57,853 nt of DNA from Gemmatimonadota bacterium (GTDB lineage: Bacteria > Gemmatimonadota > Gemmatimonadetes > Longimicrobiales > Gaopeijiaceae), in the NCBI GenBank assembly GCA_003248075.1, contig QJYK01000180.1, positions 1 to 57,853 of the forward strand. The letters are read 5' to 3'. Positions 44,238-53,874 of the stretch are shown one piece after another (the stretch's first letter is position 1; each line of letters begins with the position of its first letter). The translations under genes were made by a program, and so were the position numbers. Under the pieces are notes generated by a model that did no database searches, had not been told where the DNA came from, and was given only the letters and a program-made list of their open reading frames with translations.

Positions 44238-44603
44238 ATGAGAAACCTCCTGATCCGCCTCATCGTCAACGCCTTTGCCCTTTCGGCGGCGGCCTACCTC
44301 GTGGACGGCATCACGCTGGCGGGCGGCTTCTGGGACGTCCTGCTCGTCGCCCTGGTGTTCGGACTCGTGAACGCTCTCCTGAAGCCGGCCCTGCTGCTGC
44401 TGTCCTTGCCGATTCTCCTGATCACGCTGGGCCTGTTCACGTTCGTGGTGAACGGAGCGCTCCTGCTGCTCACCGCGCGCTTGACCTCACACCTGGCCGT
44501 GAGCGGCTTCGGCTCCGCGTTCCTGGGGAGCATCGTGATCTCCGTCGTCTCGGTGGTGCTGGGCGCCTGGTTGAAGGACGAGCGCAGGAAGGCACGGGGG
44601 TAG
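44238..44603 (+). CDS. Phage holin family protein (PF04020/YvlD-like), small membrane protein
   Basis: This 121-residue protein has four hydrophobic helices. MRNLLIRLIVNAFALSAAAYL, FGLVNALLKPALLLLSLPI, LGLFTFVVNGALLLLTARL and a C-terminal SVVLGAWLKD match the YvlD/PF04020 family, named 'phage holin family' in databases though no lysis role is shown for chromosomal members. It is divergent from the regulator gene and convergent with an ADOP permease. The ATG at 44238 follows GGAGAGCGACC. Confidence 0.88.
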   Translation: MRNLLIRLIVNAFALSAAAYLVDGITLAGGFWDVLLVALVFGLVNALLKPALLLLSLPILLITLGLFTFVVNGALLLLTARLTSHLAVSGFGSAFLGSIVISVVSVVLGAWLKDERRKARG

Positions 44604-44645
44604 GCGCCCGAAGGCTCCCCCGCGGCGAACTGGACCCGATCTGGC

Positions 44646-47054
44646 TCAATCCACCCGCATGGTCTGTAGCGGGTCGACCCTCGCGGCGCGACGCGCGGGT
44701 ACCCATGCGGCGGCGACGGCCACCGCGAGAAGGAGCGCCGCCGCAGCGCCCAGTGAGAGCGGGTCCACCGGGCTGATCCCGTGGGCGACGCCCGCCAGCA
44801 CCCTTCCCGTGAACACCGACGCCACGAGCCCCACCCCGATCCCGGCCATCGACATGAGGAGGCTCGACCGCAGGACCAGCCCGATCACGTCGTTCCTTCG
44901 CGCCCCCAGCGCCATGCGCACGCCGATCTCGCGCACCCGCCGCGCGACCCCGTAGGCGACGACCGCGTAGACGCCGATCGCCGACAGCGCGAGGGCTGCG
45001 AGCGCGAACACGGAGAGGACGACCATCTCGAAGCGGGGGCGCACCAGAGCCCGCCGCTCCTGCGCCACCAGGGGCCGGGGCGTTCCCAGCGAAAGGTCCG
45101 GATCGGCCTGCAGCGCGGCGGCGGTCACGGCCGGGGCCAGTCCGGCGGGGTCCCCTGCGGTCCGGACCAGGAAGAACGTGGCTGGACGCCCGAGTTGACG
45201 GTCCGGCCACCAGATCTGGGGAGTCACCGGCTCTCCCGGGGTGAGCGGGGCCACATCGGCCACCACGCCGACGACCTCTACGACGAGGCCCTCGTCCGGA
45301 AGCCGCACGGTCCGTCCGACGGCTCGCCCGTCCCGCCACGCCGCGGTCACGAACGCCTCGTTGACGACGGCGACGCGCGGCGCTTCGAGCCCGTCCGTCT
45401 CCGAGAACTCCCGTCCGGCCACCACCGCGACACCGAGCGTCGAGAAGTAGTCGGGGCCCACGTCGAACCACTGGGCCGACGGCAGCGCTCCCGTCTCGTC
45501 GGCGCCCTCTGCCAAGAACGGCGTCTGGCCGTCGCCACCCCCGAATAACGGTCCGGCCGACGCGGTAGACGCGGACAGGACGCCGGGTACGGCAGCGATG
45601 TGACGCAGCGCCTCGCGCCACATCATGAACAGCTCGGCGCGGGAGCCGTACTTGCTCACGTCCGCGAAGGCGCTCACGGCCATGAGCGACTCGCGCTCGA
45701 ACCCCGGGGCCCAGGACAGATAGCGCGCGAAGCTCCGGGTGAGCACGCCGGCCGAGGCCAGCAGGACGAGGGACAGTCCCACCTCTGCGACCACGAGGGC
45801 GCTCCGGAGTCGGGTGGCGGCGCGGCCCTCACCCCCGCGGGACCCCGAGCCCAGCGTCTCGGCCAGGTTCCATCCTGTGACCCGGAGTGCGGGGAGCACG
45901 GCGAACACCACCGTCGCGAACAGCGCGATCATCGCGGCGAACGCGAAGACCCGGGGGTTCACCGAGACCTCCGTGAGCCGGGGTATCTCCGGGGGTGCCA
46001 ACCACACGAGCAGGCGCGTCGCGCTCCCGGTCAGCGCCAGGGCCACCACGGTCGCCGTACCGGCAAGGATCAGCCCTTCGGTCAGGATTCCGCCCACGAG
46101 GCTAGAACGAGCCGCGCCGAGGGCCGCGCGCACCGAGAGCTCCCGGTGACGGCCCAGCCCCCGCGCCAGGACGAGGTTCGCTAGGTTGGCGCACACGATG
46201 AGCAGCAGCAGCCCGGCAGCGCCGAGGAAGGCCAGGAGGACGGGGCGCGTACCGCCCACCACGACGTCGAGGAGCGACGAGACACGGAGTCTCCACTCCT
46301 CGTTCACCTCCTCGTGGACGCGTCCGATCGAGGCATAGATGGAGGCCAGCTCCGACCGCGCCGACTCCAGCGTGGCGCCCGAGGCGAGACGGCCGATGGC
46401 GCGGAAGCCACGCCAACCCCGGACCTCGGGGTCGAACGGGTCGAAGTGGGGCGGCGTCCAGAGCTGGATCCCGGTGAGGTCGAAGGGCACTTCGAAGCCC
46501 TCCGGCAGCACGCCCACCACCTCGTAGGCGTTTCCGTCCATGTGGAGCACGGTCCCGACCACGCCCGGGTCGGCGCCGAAGCGCGAGGTCCAGAACCCGA
46601 ACGAGAGCAGAGCGACCTTGTTGTGGTCCGGTCCGACCTCGTCGTCGGTGAACCCACGACCGAGCGCCGGCGTGGCGCCCAGGGCACGGAAGAAGGCCGC
46701 GGTGCCCAGCCCGCCGTCCACGCCGACCGTGGCTCCTCCCACCGAGAGCGCGAAGGGCCACCCGCGTCCGAAGCCGAGCTCCTCGAGCGCCGCTGCGCCC
46801 CGCAGGTCCTCCGTGTTCCCCGGCGAGGCGATGCATGCGCCGCCCAGGCGCGGGTGGTCCTCGCACAGGATCACAAGCCGATCGGCCTCTGGAAGGTCGA
46901 GCGGCCGGAACACGATGGAATCGACCACGGTGAAGATGGCCGTGGCCGCCGACACGCCGATGGCCAGGATGGCCAGCGCCGGTAGCGTGAATCCGGGTGA
47001 CCGCAGCAGACTCCGCGCCGACGTGCGCAGGACGCCCATAAGCCTACCCATCAT
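44646..47054 (-). CDS. ADOP-type ABC transporter permease (MacB/FtsX-like)
   Basis: This 802-residue protein has a first membrane helix (LPALAILAIGVSAATAIF) followed by FRPLDLPEADRLV, a MacB-like periplasmic core, an FtsX domain (ANLANLVLARGLGRHRELSV), and a second copy ending AAAWVPARRAARVDPLQTM. It lacks the N-terminal permease-prefix domain of the copy at 31847. The start could be at 47054 or the downstream ATG at 47036. No ATPase or PadR gene is adjacent. It follows the DUF5916 gene on the same strand after 101 bases. Confidence 0.88.
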   Translation of the reverse strand: MMGRLMGVLRTSARSLLRSPGFTLPALAILAIGVSAATAIFTVVDSIVFRPLDLPEADRLVILCEDHPRLGGACIASPGNTEDLRGAAALEELGFGRGWPFALSVGGATVGVDGGLGTAAFFRALGATPALGRGFTDDEVGPDHNKVALLSFGFWTSRFGADPGVVGTVLHMDGNAYEVVGVLPEGFEVPFDLTGIQLWTPPHFDPFDPEVRGWRGFRAIGRLASGATLESARSELASIYASIGRVHEEVNEEWRLRVSSLLDVVVGGTRPVLLAFLGAAGLLLLIVCANLANLVLARGLGRHRELSVRAALGAARSSLVGGILTEGLILAGTATVVALALTGSATRLLVWLAPPEIPRLTEVSVNPRVFAFAAMIALFATVVFAVLPALRVTGWNLAETLGSGSRGGEGRAATRLRSALVVAEVGLSLVLLASAGVLTRSFARYLSWAPGFERESLMAVSAFADVSKYGSRAELFMMWREALRHIAAVPGVLSASTASAGPLFGGGDGQTPFLAEGADETGALPSAQWFDVGPDYFSTLGVAVVAGREFSETDGLEAPRVAVVNEAFVTAAWRDGRAVGRTVRLPDEGLVVEVVGVVADVAPLTPGEPVTPQIWWPDRQLGRPATFFLVRTAGDPAGLAPAVTAAALQADPDLSLGTPRPLVAQERRALVRPRFEMVVLSVFALAALALSAIGVYAVVAYGVARRVREIGVRMALGARRNDVIGLVLRSSLLMSMAGIGVGLVASVFTGRVLAGVAHGISPVDPLSLGAAAALLLAVAVAAAWVPARRAARVDPLQTMRVD

Positions 47055-47101
47055 CTCCCATCCCTCACGTCTTCACCCGACCCGCCCTCGCCGGTTGGAC
47101 G

Positions 47102-47118
47102 CTCGCGTGCCACGCGAG
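47102..47118. repeat. Inverted repeat between DUF5916 and ADOP genes
   Basis: CTCGCGT and ACGCGAG flank GCC. It is followed by GTTTA on the plus strand and lies in the 101-base gap. It may be an intercistronic hairpin; a terminator role is weakly supported. Confidence 0.3.
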
Positions 47119-47155
47119 GTTTACCCCGGAGGGTCGGCCAGGAGCCGCTCTCCGA

Positions 47156-49405
47156 TCATCCCCCCCATGTGTGCGTGTACTTGACGATCAGGGCACGGGA
47201 CAGAGACCGGGGCAGCCGCGGCTCGGCCGGATCCGCGAGGCGGTCGGTGGTGAGTCCCTCGTCGAACACGATCCAGAGGTCTTCGCCCTCCCGGAAGTTG
47301 TAGCGGAGACGCACGTTCAGGCCGAGCTCGCCCGTGGTCGAATTGTACTGCACGAACGCGTTCCCCGAGGCGCGACTGTCGAGCGCCGTGTTCACCCGGG
47401 CTCGTGCTACGTGGATGTCGGTGCCCTGGCCCCGATCGTCGAAGCGGAGACGCGTCCACTGGTAGTCCGCCCCGACCTCGACGTGCGGGGACAGGTTCCA
47501 CGTGGGACCGAGCACGAGCTGGGTGCGGCTGCCGTCGAAGAAGGTTCCCGAGCGGAGGTCGACGGAGGTCCGCATCCTCTCGCCCGCGGGCATGTACCAA
47601 TAGAGCTGGAGGTCGGCGTACGCATAGCGCCCCGCGGGGATCTCCACGTCGGAACCGATGGGAAATTGTGACGCCACGTCTTCCACGAAGAGCTTCGGCT
47701 CGATCCAGCCGCCACCGCCCGCCTTGGTATCCCACTGGACCCAGACCGCGTACTGCCCCGACTCCAGCGCTCCGTCCGTGTTGCGAAACGTGGAGAACGC
47801 CAGCGCTCCGGGCCACACACGCCGGAGGAACGGGTGGCCGTCGGTGAAGAAATACCAGTTGCCGAGCAGGTTGGCCTGCGTGAAATCGCTCCGCCGGGCG
47901 AAGCCCGCCTCGGGCAGGAAAGCGGCGCCGGATCGTGCGACGTCCACGTCGAAGGCGAGCCCCCGACTGGTGCGACGTTGCCACCGCAGCTGGGCATGTC
48001 CCCGCGCCAGCATGTCCACGTCTGATCCATCCCGATCGTCGAAGGTGCTGGCGCCTTTCACGGTCAGGTAGTGGTCTCCGAAGAGTCGGAAGGAGCCGTC
48101 GATCCCCACGGCGACATTGTATCGTCCATCGGACCGACGGGTCGTGACCATGCCCCCCAGATACGAGAAGGGATTGAGCACGCGACGGCGTGCCCGGGCC
48201 ACCCCGAAGTTCTCGGTCGGCGTCGCGTCGACCCGCTCGGTCTGCATGTCCAGGACGCCCACGTCCCACTCGCCGACCCGGCCGACGAGCCGGGCTCCGC
48301 CCAACACCGGCACCACCTCGCGCTGGGCGTCCAGGCCGATGCGTCGCGAATGGAAGAGCCGGGTTCCGCCTCCCAGCGGGAAGTCGAAGACGCCGCTCTG
48401 CTCCTGGAAGAAGCGGCGCTTCTCCGGGAAGAAGAGGGAGAAGCGGTCGAGGTTGACCTGTTCGTCGTCCGCCTCGACCTGGGCGAAGTCCGTGTTGGCC
48501 GTCACATCGAGCGTTGCGTTCGGGGAGAAGGCGTAGCGGAGGTCGAGTCCCGCCTCGCGCGGGTAGCTCCGCTCGGGGGTGAACGCCGCGCCGTCACGCA
48601 CCGTTTCCCGGCCGAACCCGGAGAGCAGGTAGGGCGTCACGTACACGGGGCGTCGGCTCTCGACGCCCCGCACCACGACGTCCCGGGCGACCGAGGGCCG
48701 GCGGAACTCGAAGCGGGGATCGATGTCAGGAAAGGTGACCCGCTCCCCGGACCGTGACACCAGTCGCGTGACCGTCAGCCCCATGACGACCTCCTCCGCG
48801 TCGCCGACCTGGAAGCCGAGGCTGGAAAAGGGGATGCGGATCTCGGCGAACCAGCCGCCGGCGTCCCGGGTGGTCGCCGCGTCCCAGAAGGTGTCCCAGC
48901 TCCCGTTGAGCGACGCGCCGTCGTCGGTCACGAGCTGATCGAAGCGGATGCCGCCCGGGGTGGTACCGAACCATTTCGCGGTCTGGTTGTCGTTGAACGC
49001 GTCGACATAGATCGCGAAGGCGTCATCGCCGTTCCAGCGGTCACGGTACAGGGAGTTGACGCGAATCCCGTTCGGGTCGGAGTCGTAGAACCATCCGGCC
49101 GCGTAGAGGTAGCGATCGTCGTAGGCCACACGGATCTCCGTGCGCTCGCGCGGAGTTCCCCGGTAGGTCGGCGCGTAGAGCGTGAGCGGCAGCAGCGGAA
49201 CGCTCGACCATGCCGGTTCGTCCGGACGGCCGTCGACCTCGACCGGACCGGTCAGCCTCGGAAGCTCCAGTGGCTCGAGCTCCTGCGCCCGCGCGTCTCC
49301 CCGACCGACCGACGCGACGAGCACCAGCGCCACGCGGCCCACCGCGCGGGCGGTCCATCGCCCCGGGCCACCCAACTCACCCCAATTCACCCCCGTCGCC
49401 CCCAT
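47156..49405 (-). CDS. DUF5916 outer-membrane protein with N-terminal carbohydrate-binding-like domain (second copy)
   Basis: This 749-residue protein matches the gene at 8020: a CBM9-like part (VEVDGRPDEPAWSSVPLL, YAAGWFYDSDPNGIRVNSL, WFAEIRIPFSSLGF) and a barrel part with FAQVEADDEQVNLDRFSLF and FFPEKRRFFQEQSGVF. The ATG at 49405 has GGGAGAGGGC just upstream, preferred over an in-frame start at 49435. Unlike the other copy it does not end in Phe (THTWGG). The function is unknown; family members are often near peptidase genes. Confidence 0.87.
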   Translation of the reverse strand: MGATGVNWGELGGPGRWTARAVGRVALVLVASVGRGDARAQELEPLELPRLTGPVEVDGRPDEPAWSSVPLLPLTLYAPTYRGTPRERTEIRVAYDDRYLYAAGWFYDSDPNGIRVNSLYRDRWNGDDAFAIYVDAFNDNQTAKWFGTTPGGIRFDQLVTDDGASLNGSWDTFWDAATTRDAGGWFAEIRIPFSSLGFQVGDAEEVVMGLTVTRLVSRSGERVTFPDIDPRFEFRRPSVARDVVVRGVESRRPVYVTPYLLSGFGRETVRDGAAFTPERSYPREAGLDLRYAFSPNATLDVTANTDFAQVEADDEQVNLDRFSLFFPEKRRFFQEQSGVFDFPLGGGTRLFHSRRIGLDAQREVVPVLGGARLVGRVGEWDVGVLDMQTERVDATPTENFGVARARRRVLNPFSYLGGMVTTRRSDGRYNVAVGIDGSFRLFGDHYLTVKGASTFDDRDGSDVDMLARGHAQLRWQRRTSRGLAFDVDVARSGAAFLPEAGFARRSDFTQANLLGNWYFFTDGHPFLRRVWPGALAFSTFRNTDGALESGQYAVWVQWDTKAGGGGWIEPKLFVEDVASQFPIGSDVEIPAGRYAYADLQLYWYMPAGERMRTSVDLRSGTFFDGSRTQLVLGPTWNLSPHVEVGADYQWTRLRFDDRGQGTDIHVARARVNTALDSRASGNAFVQYNSTTGELGLNVRLRYNFREGEDLWIVFDEGLTTDRLADPAEPRLPRSLSRALIVKYTHTWGG

Positions 49406-49487
49406 GCCCTCTCCCGTGCTGATGCGCGTCCGCATCCAAGGAGCGCAAGGAGCCGTCTCACCTCAAGAGGACAGGGTCAGGACGGGG

Positions 49488-50573
49488 TCAATTCCGCGTC
49501 AACTCCAGCCGTTCCGAGATCGCGACCCCCTCCAGCTCGAGGAGCCTGCGCTTCCGCCACACGCCACCCCCGTACCCGGTGAGGGCGCCATCCGAGCCGA
49601 CGACCCGATGGCAGGGGACGAGGATCGCCACGCGATTCGCACCGTTCGCCGCCGCGACCGCACGCACGGCCGAAGGTCGTCCGACGCGACGGGCGAGCTC
49701 GGCATAGGAGAGGGTCGAGCCGCGGGGGATCCGTCGCAGCTCGTTCCACACCCGCTCTTGGAATGGCGTGCCGCGAAGCACGAGTGGAACGTCGTCGTCG
49801 ATCGCCTCGCCCTGGAAGTACCGCTCGAGCGCCTCCTTCAGGGCCCCCAGCACGTCATTGGTGCCCGGAGCCAGTACACAACCCATGCGTCGCGTCAGCA
49901 CGCCGAGCTGGGCCGGTAGCATCCTCCGGTCCGCGAACTCGAGCAGACACACCGCGTCGGCGGTGGCTCCGGCGACCATGGGCCCGAGGGGCGTGGGAAT
50001 CCGGGTGAGCACCACCAGAGGGGCGTCGAGGGCTTCGGTGGGCGTCGTCCCGGCCAGCTTGCGGAAGGCCTCGTTGAATCCGCTCAGCGAATCGTAGCCG
50101 CTGCCGAACGCCACCCCGCTGACCGGATCCCCCTCCTGGATCCTGCCGAGCGCCTGGCCGAGCCGCCGCGCGCGGCTGTAGGCGTGGAAGGTCATCCCGT
50201 GGTGCCGCTGGAACCACCGGCGCACCCGACCCGGATCGAGCCCGAGGTGTCGGATGTCCCGGTCACGCCACCTGCGGGTCGGCTCGCGCTCCACCCGATC
50301 CACCAGCGGGCGAAGCCAGGCGGGAGCCCCACCGGGCACGCGCATCGGCTCGCACCGTCGACAGGGTCGGTAGCCCGCGAGAAGCGCGGCGGCCGTCGAA
50401 CCGAAGAACTCGACGTTCTCGATCCTGGGCTTCCGGGCCGGGCAGGTGGGGCGACAGAAGATCCCCGTCGTACGGACGCCGGTGTAGAACAACCCCTCGT
50501 AGCGCGCGTCCCGCTCCAGGAAGGCGCGCAGCATCTCCGCTCGCCGCGGCATCGGACTCATGGTCGTTTCCAT
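49488..50573 (-). CDS. ada: Bifunctional DNA repair/regulatory protein Ada (AraC-type plus O6-methylguanine methyltransferase)
   Basis: This 361-residue protein has the full Ada layout. The N-terminal zinc-binding domain has C40, C44, C71 and C74; an AraC-like HTH region follows (residues about 85-180, SGFNEAFRKLAGTTPTEAL). The C-terminal methyltransferase has PCHRV with acceptor Cys at about residue 321, plus GYGGGVWRKRRLLELE. It removes methyl groups from O6-methylguanine and, when methylated on the N-domain Cys, can activate alkylation-response genes. Spacing of the cysteines matches E. coli Ada closely. No alkA or alkB gene is adjacent. Confidence 0.94.
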   Translation of the reverse strand: METTMSPMPRRAEMLRAFLERDARYEGLFYTGVRTTGIFCRPTCPARKPRIENVEFFGSTAAALLAGYRPCRRCEPMRVPGGAPAWLRPLVDRVEREPTRRWRDRDIRHLGLDPGRVRRWFQRHHGMTFHAYSRARRLGQALGRIQEGDPVSGVAFGSGYDSLSGFNEAFRKLAGTTPTEALDAPLVVLTRIPTPLGPMVAGATADAVCLLEFADRRMLPAQLGVLTRRMGCVLAPGTNDVLGALKEALERYFQGEAIDDDVPLVLRGTPFQERVWNELRRIPRGSTLSYAELARRVGRPSAVRAVAAANGANRVAILVPCHRVVGSDGALTGYGGGVWRKRRLLELEGVAISERLELTRN

Positions 50574-50637
50574 GCCCGGAAAGATGGCGCCTCGGCCTCT
50601 CGACGCTACCGGAAAACGAGCGCCGAATCCGCGGGGC

Positions 50638-52260
50638 TCAGCGCACGACGAGCGGCGTGTACAACCCGGTTACTGGATTCGTCCAGCCCTGCTTGGACTC
50701 GGCGACGGTGCGCACGACGCGCTCGATGAGCACCGCGTTGTCGAAGACGATCCCGTCCTTGATGGTCCAGCGCACCCCTCCCCGTCGAATGATCCGCCCC
50801 GCTCCATCGACGTGGAGCGCCCCGAACGCGTAGAGGTAGCGGAGATTGTCCAGAGGGTTGCCGTCGACGATCGCCAGGTCGGCGGTGAACCCCGTCTGGA
50901 CGAGACCCAGGTCAGGGCGCTTGAGCGTGCGGGCGCTGGTGAAGGTGGCCGCCCGGATCACCTCCAGTGGGTCGAGCCCGGACTCCTGCATGAGCTGCAG
51001 CTCGCGGACGTTGCCGAGCCCGGACGTGTTCCACAGGTAGGGATCGTCCACACCGTAGCCCAGGCGACCTCCCTTGTCCTGGAACGCGTGGACCAGGGAC
51101 TCCCACTTCCGATAGGCGTCGGCCCAGCTGGCCTCGTCGCGTGACGTCCAGTCCCAGTGGTGGGCCGCGTGGTAGGCGGGGTCGGGATAGTACCATTCGA
51201 TGAGCTGCCGGTGCGTATAGAGGTCGTGCCACGGAAGGCCCACCGCGCGGTTGAAGTCGCGATTGACCTCATAGGCGCTCATGGTCGGGACGAGCGTGAC
51301 GCCCGACGCGACCAGCCGGTCGACGACCTCGCCCACCAGCACGCTCTCTTCGGCCTGCCGCCAGACCGCACCGGCCTGACGGAAGCGGTGGGCCTCGTCC
51401 ATATAGTTGTAGTCGGCGGGCAGGTCGGGCAGCCCGCCAGGTCCGAGCGCGGATTCGGCATAGCCGTAATGATGCTCGATCATCGTCACGCCCAGCTCGG
51501 CCGCCCGTGCGGCGTCGACCACGGCGAGGTCCGACGGCGGCAGGTGGACCGTGGTGATGCCGCCGGCCTCGTCCACGGCGTGCGCCACCGCGCCGAAGAG
51601 CTCTGCGTTCCACGCCAGGCTGCCGATGCGCACTACGTGCGCCCTCCCCTCGCCGACCACGCGCCCGACCAGCTCGGACACCCGGGCCGGATCGTACCAC
51701 GGCTCGATCTCGGCCGCCGGGGGCGCCTGGCCGGGGTCGCGCCCCCTCGACGGTCCCCAGTCGGCGATGGGGTACATACGGGGCGCGGTGATGCGGTTCT
51801 CGTCGGAGAGGCGCTGCTGCTCCAGCGCCGACGCCCAACCCCGATCCGCCCCGTTCACCATCGTCGTCACCCCGTGGGCGAGCTTGAGGTCGTAGACGTA
51901 CTGCAGCGGCAACGGCTCGGAGCGAACGTGGGTGTGAAGGTCGATGAGCCCCGGCATCACGTACATCCCGGTCGCGTCGATCACGCGGTCGGCGCCGTAG
52001 TCGTCAGTGTCCGCCGGGCGCCCCGAGAATCCGTTGTACGAGACGATACGTTCGATCCTGGATCCCTCGATCACGATGTCCGCCGGCCCGAACGCCGGTC
52101 CGCCGTGGCCGGGGATGACCATCGCGTTCAGGATCGCGAGGCGCCGGTACGGGCCTTCCCTCGCCGGATCGGAGCTCGCCTGTGCGTAGAGGGGGGCGGG
52201 CGTCAGGCCCGACGTGAGCGTGACCGCGACGACGAGGAGGCGACGGATGGAAGGCGGCAT
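50638..52260 (-). CDS. Amidohydrolase family protein, exported
   Basis: This 540-residue protein has a signal peptide (LLVVAVTLTSGLTPAPLYAQ). It shows LAILNAMVIPGHGGPAFGP, YVMPGLIDLHTHV (H109, H111), GVTTMVNGAD, TVHLPPSDLA, MIEHHYGY and the closing TGFTADLAIVDGNPLDNL. It falls in the imidazolonepropionase-like/peptidase-like amidohydrolase group, and no specific substrate can be named. It is the fourth exported amidohydrolase in the window. It shares orientation with the downstream ada gene but is separated from it by 64 bases. Confidence 0.86.
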   Translation of the reverse strand: MPPSIRRLLVVAVTLTSGLTPAPLYAQASSDPAREGPYRRLAILNAMVIPGHGGPAFGPADIVIEGSRIERIVSYNGFSGRPADTDDYGADRVIDATGMYVMPGLIDLHTHVRSEPLPLQYVYDLKLAHGVTTMVNGADRGWASALEQQRLSDENRITAPRMYPIADWGPSRGRDPGQAPPAAEIEPWYDPARVSELVGRVVGEGRAHVVRIGSLAWNAELFGAVAHAVDEAGGITTVHLPPSDLAVVDAARAAELGVTMIEHHYGYAESALGPGGLPDLPADYNYMDEAHRFRQAGAVWRQAEESVLVGEVVDRLVASGVTLVPTMSAYEVNRDFNRAVGLPWHDLYTHRQLIEWYYPDPAYHAAHHWDWTSRDEASWADAYRKWESLVHAFQDKGGRLGYGVDDPYLWNTSGLGNVRELQLMQESGLDPLEVIRAATFTSARTLKRPDLGLVQTGFTADLAIVDGNPLDNLRYLYAFGALHVDGAGRIIRRGGVRWTIKDGIVFDNAVLIERVVRTVAESKQGWTNPVTGLYTPLVVR

Positions 52261-52395
52261 GCCGCGAGGCTCCGGAGCAGGTGGATCGTCGCGGCCAAGG
52301 TATCCCTCGACGGTCCGCCTCCACCATCCGTCGCCACGAGCGATGCGCCGGGCGGCGGCGCCCCTGCGTGAGGGGGTCTCCCTCGTCACGGCCCG

Positions 52396-53679
52396 TCAGA
52401 ACCACGACTCCGGCATGCCGCTGCCGAGAAGCTCGGCCAGGTCGAAGGCGTGCACGCCCGCGTCCTCCGCGACCTCCGACGTAAAGGGCGAGGCCCCGAA
52501 GCTGCGCACGATCACGTACGCTGCTGGGTGTCGCTTCCGGACCATGAGCGCCGCGTGAAGGTTCGTGCCATCGCTGCCCGACCCGAGGATCACCACCGGA
52601 TCGTGACCACGGGCCCGCGCCAGCTCGCCAACCTGTTGCCAGATGTCGGGATCGAGCAGATCGCCATCGGTGACCATGCGCTCGTAGCCGCCCGTGAACC
52701 CCGGCTGGTCCGCGAACGCCCGTGCCTGCCGCGTGGCATCGGTGTCGATGATCACGACGTACCCGAAGCTGCCCCCGGCGTGCTCCTGCAGCTGTTGCAG
52801 CACCGTCTGCCCGAAGCGCCCGAACCCGGCCAGAACCACCAGGTCGCGGTGGGGCGTCGCGTGGAACCGGTCGAGCAGATGGTTGCGGACCAGGCTTCTC
52901 GCTGCCGCCTCGTGCCCGTTGAAGATCTCGCAAGCGCGGCCGACGCTGGAGTCGCCGGTTTCCCGCATGAAGCCCAGGTCGGACACGTGGACGACGACCC
53001 GCCCCCTGAGCTCGGGCGCCAGCCGAAGGATCCGCGCCGCCGCGTCGAGGTTCGCGAAGTCGTCGTCGGTCATCAGGAGCACGCGGTGGGCCCGTTCCAG
53101 CCGCAGCCCGCGCAGCACCTGCTCGCTCCGGACGTCGCCGGTCACCACCACCGCGCGGTGCACGGCCCGGAGCTCGTTCACGAACGAGCGGCCGGGCTCG
53201 CGCTCGACCACGACGATGGTGCGCCTCCCGTCCCGCTCCCGGAGCCTACGCACGTAGAGGAGGGTGAGCCGACCGGCACCAGCCAGCACCACGTGTCGCG
53301 CGAGAGGCCGCACGCGCAAGGCCAGCGGGCTGACGAGCCGGACCGCGGTCTCGATGAGCGCCGACGCCGTGATCAGGGGAGCGAGGAAGTACGCGGACCA
53401 GAGCAGGACCTGCCCGACGACCGGACCCGCGACCGGGGTCCCCAGGTCGAGGCCTCCGAGCACGAAGAGGCCGAGCGCGTAGTACGCCTTGGCGGCGAGC
53501 CCGGCGCCGATGAGCGAGCGGTCGCTGACCTGGACACCGGACAGGAGCCCGAACAGGCCGGCCAGATACACCAGGCCGAACGCGAGGCCGCGCCAGAGCA
53601 CGGCCCGGAACGGGTGGAATCGGCCGCGACCCCGACGCGTCCGCCTGGGTGGGTCCGTTTCGGTGCCTTCGTCCGGCAT
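52396..53679 (-). CDS. NAD-binding K+-channel-like protein with two TrkA-N (RCK-type) domains
   Basis: This 427-residue protein has two or three N-terminal hydrophobic segments (LAFGLVYLAGLFGLLSGV; VGQVLLWSAYFLAPLITASA) separated by AYYALGLFVLGGLDLGTP, at the position of a pore loop but without the K+ filter TVGYG. Two Rossmann domains follow: HVVLAGAGRLTLLYVRRL and VVLAGFGRFGQTVLQQL, each with a later acidic residue. Related proteins gate ion flux in response to NAD or other ligands. Ion specificity is uncertain because the filter is unusual. It could be a regulatory NAD-binding membrane protein rather than a channel. Confidence 0.75.
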   Translation of the reverse strand: MPDEGTETDPPRRTRRGRGRFHPFRAVLWRGLAFGLVYLAGLFGLLSGVQVSDRSLIGAGLAAKAYYALGLFVLGGLDLGTPVAGPVVGQVLLWSAYFLAPLITASALIETAVRLVSPLALRVRPLARHVVLAGAGRLTLLYVRRLRERDGRRTIVVVEREPGRSFVNELRAVHRAVVVTGDVRSEQVLRGLRLERAHRVLLMTDDDFANLDAAARILRLAPELRGRVVVHVSDLGFMRETGDSSVGRACEIFNGHEAAARSLVRNHLLDRFHATPHRDLVVLAGFGRFGQTVLQQLQEHAGGSFGYVVIIDTDATRQARAFADQPGFTGGYERMVTDGDLLDPDIWQQVGELARARGHDPVVILGSGSDGTNLHAALMVRKRHPAAYVIVRSFGASPFTSEVAEDAGVHAFDLAELLGSGMPESWF

Positions 53680-53874
53680 GGCTCGACCACCTGGCGCAGG
53701 GGGCAGGGACTGGATACCCCGCAGATGGCCGGCATTCTCCCGTGACACCCCTGTCGGACGCAAGTGACCGTCCTGGCCCGGAGCGCTTCTCGGGTAGCGT
53801 CCCGCGCCCGCTCGGCGGTACCTTCAGGGGACGACCTGCCCAGCCGATCCCGGAACCCCCATCCGGTGGAAGAC

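Noticed and set aside
44238-44603. Prophage remnant, suggested by the 'holin' family name
   Set aside because: No other phage gene is nearby; PF04020 proteins are common chromosomal membrane proteins.
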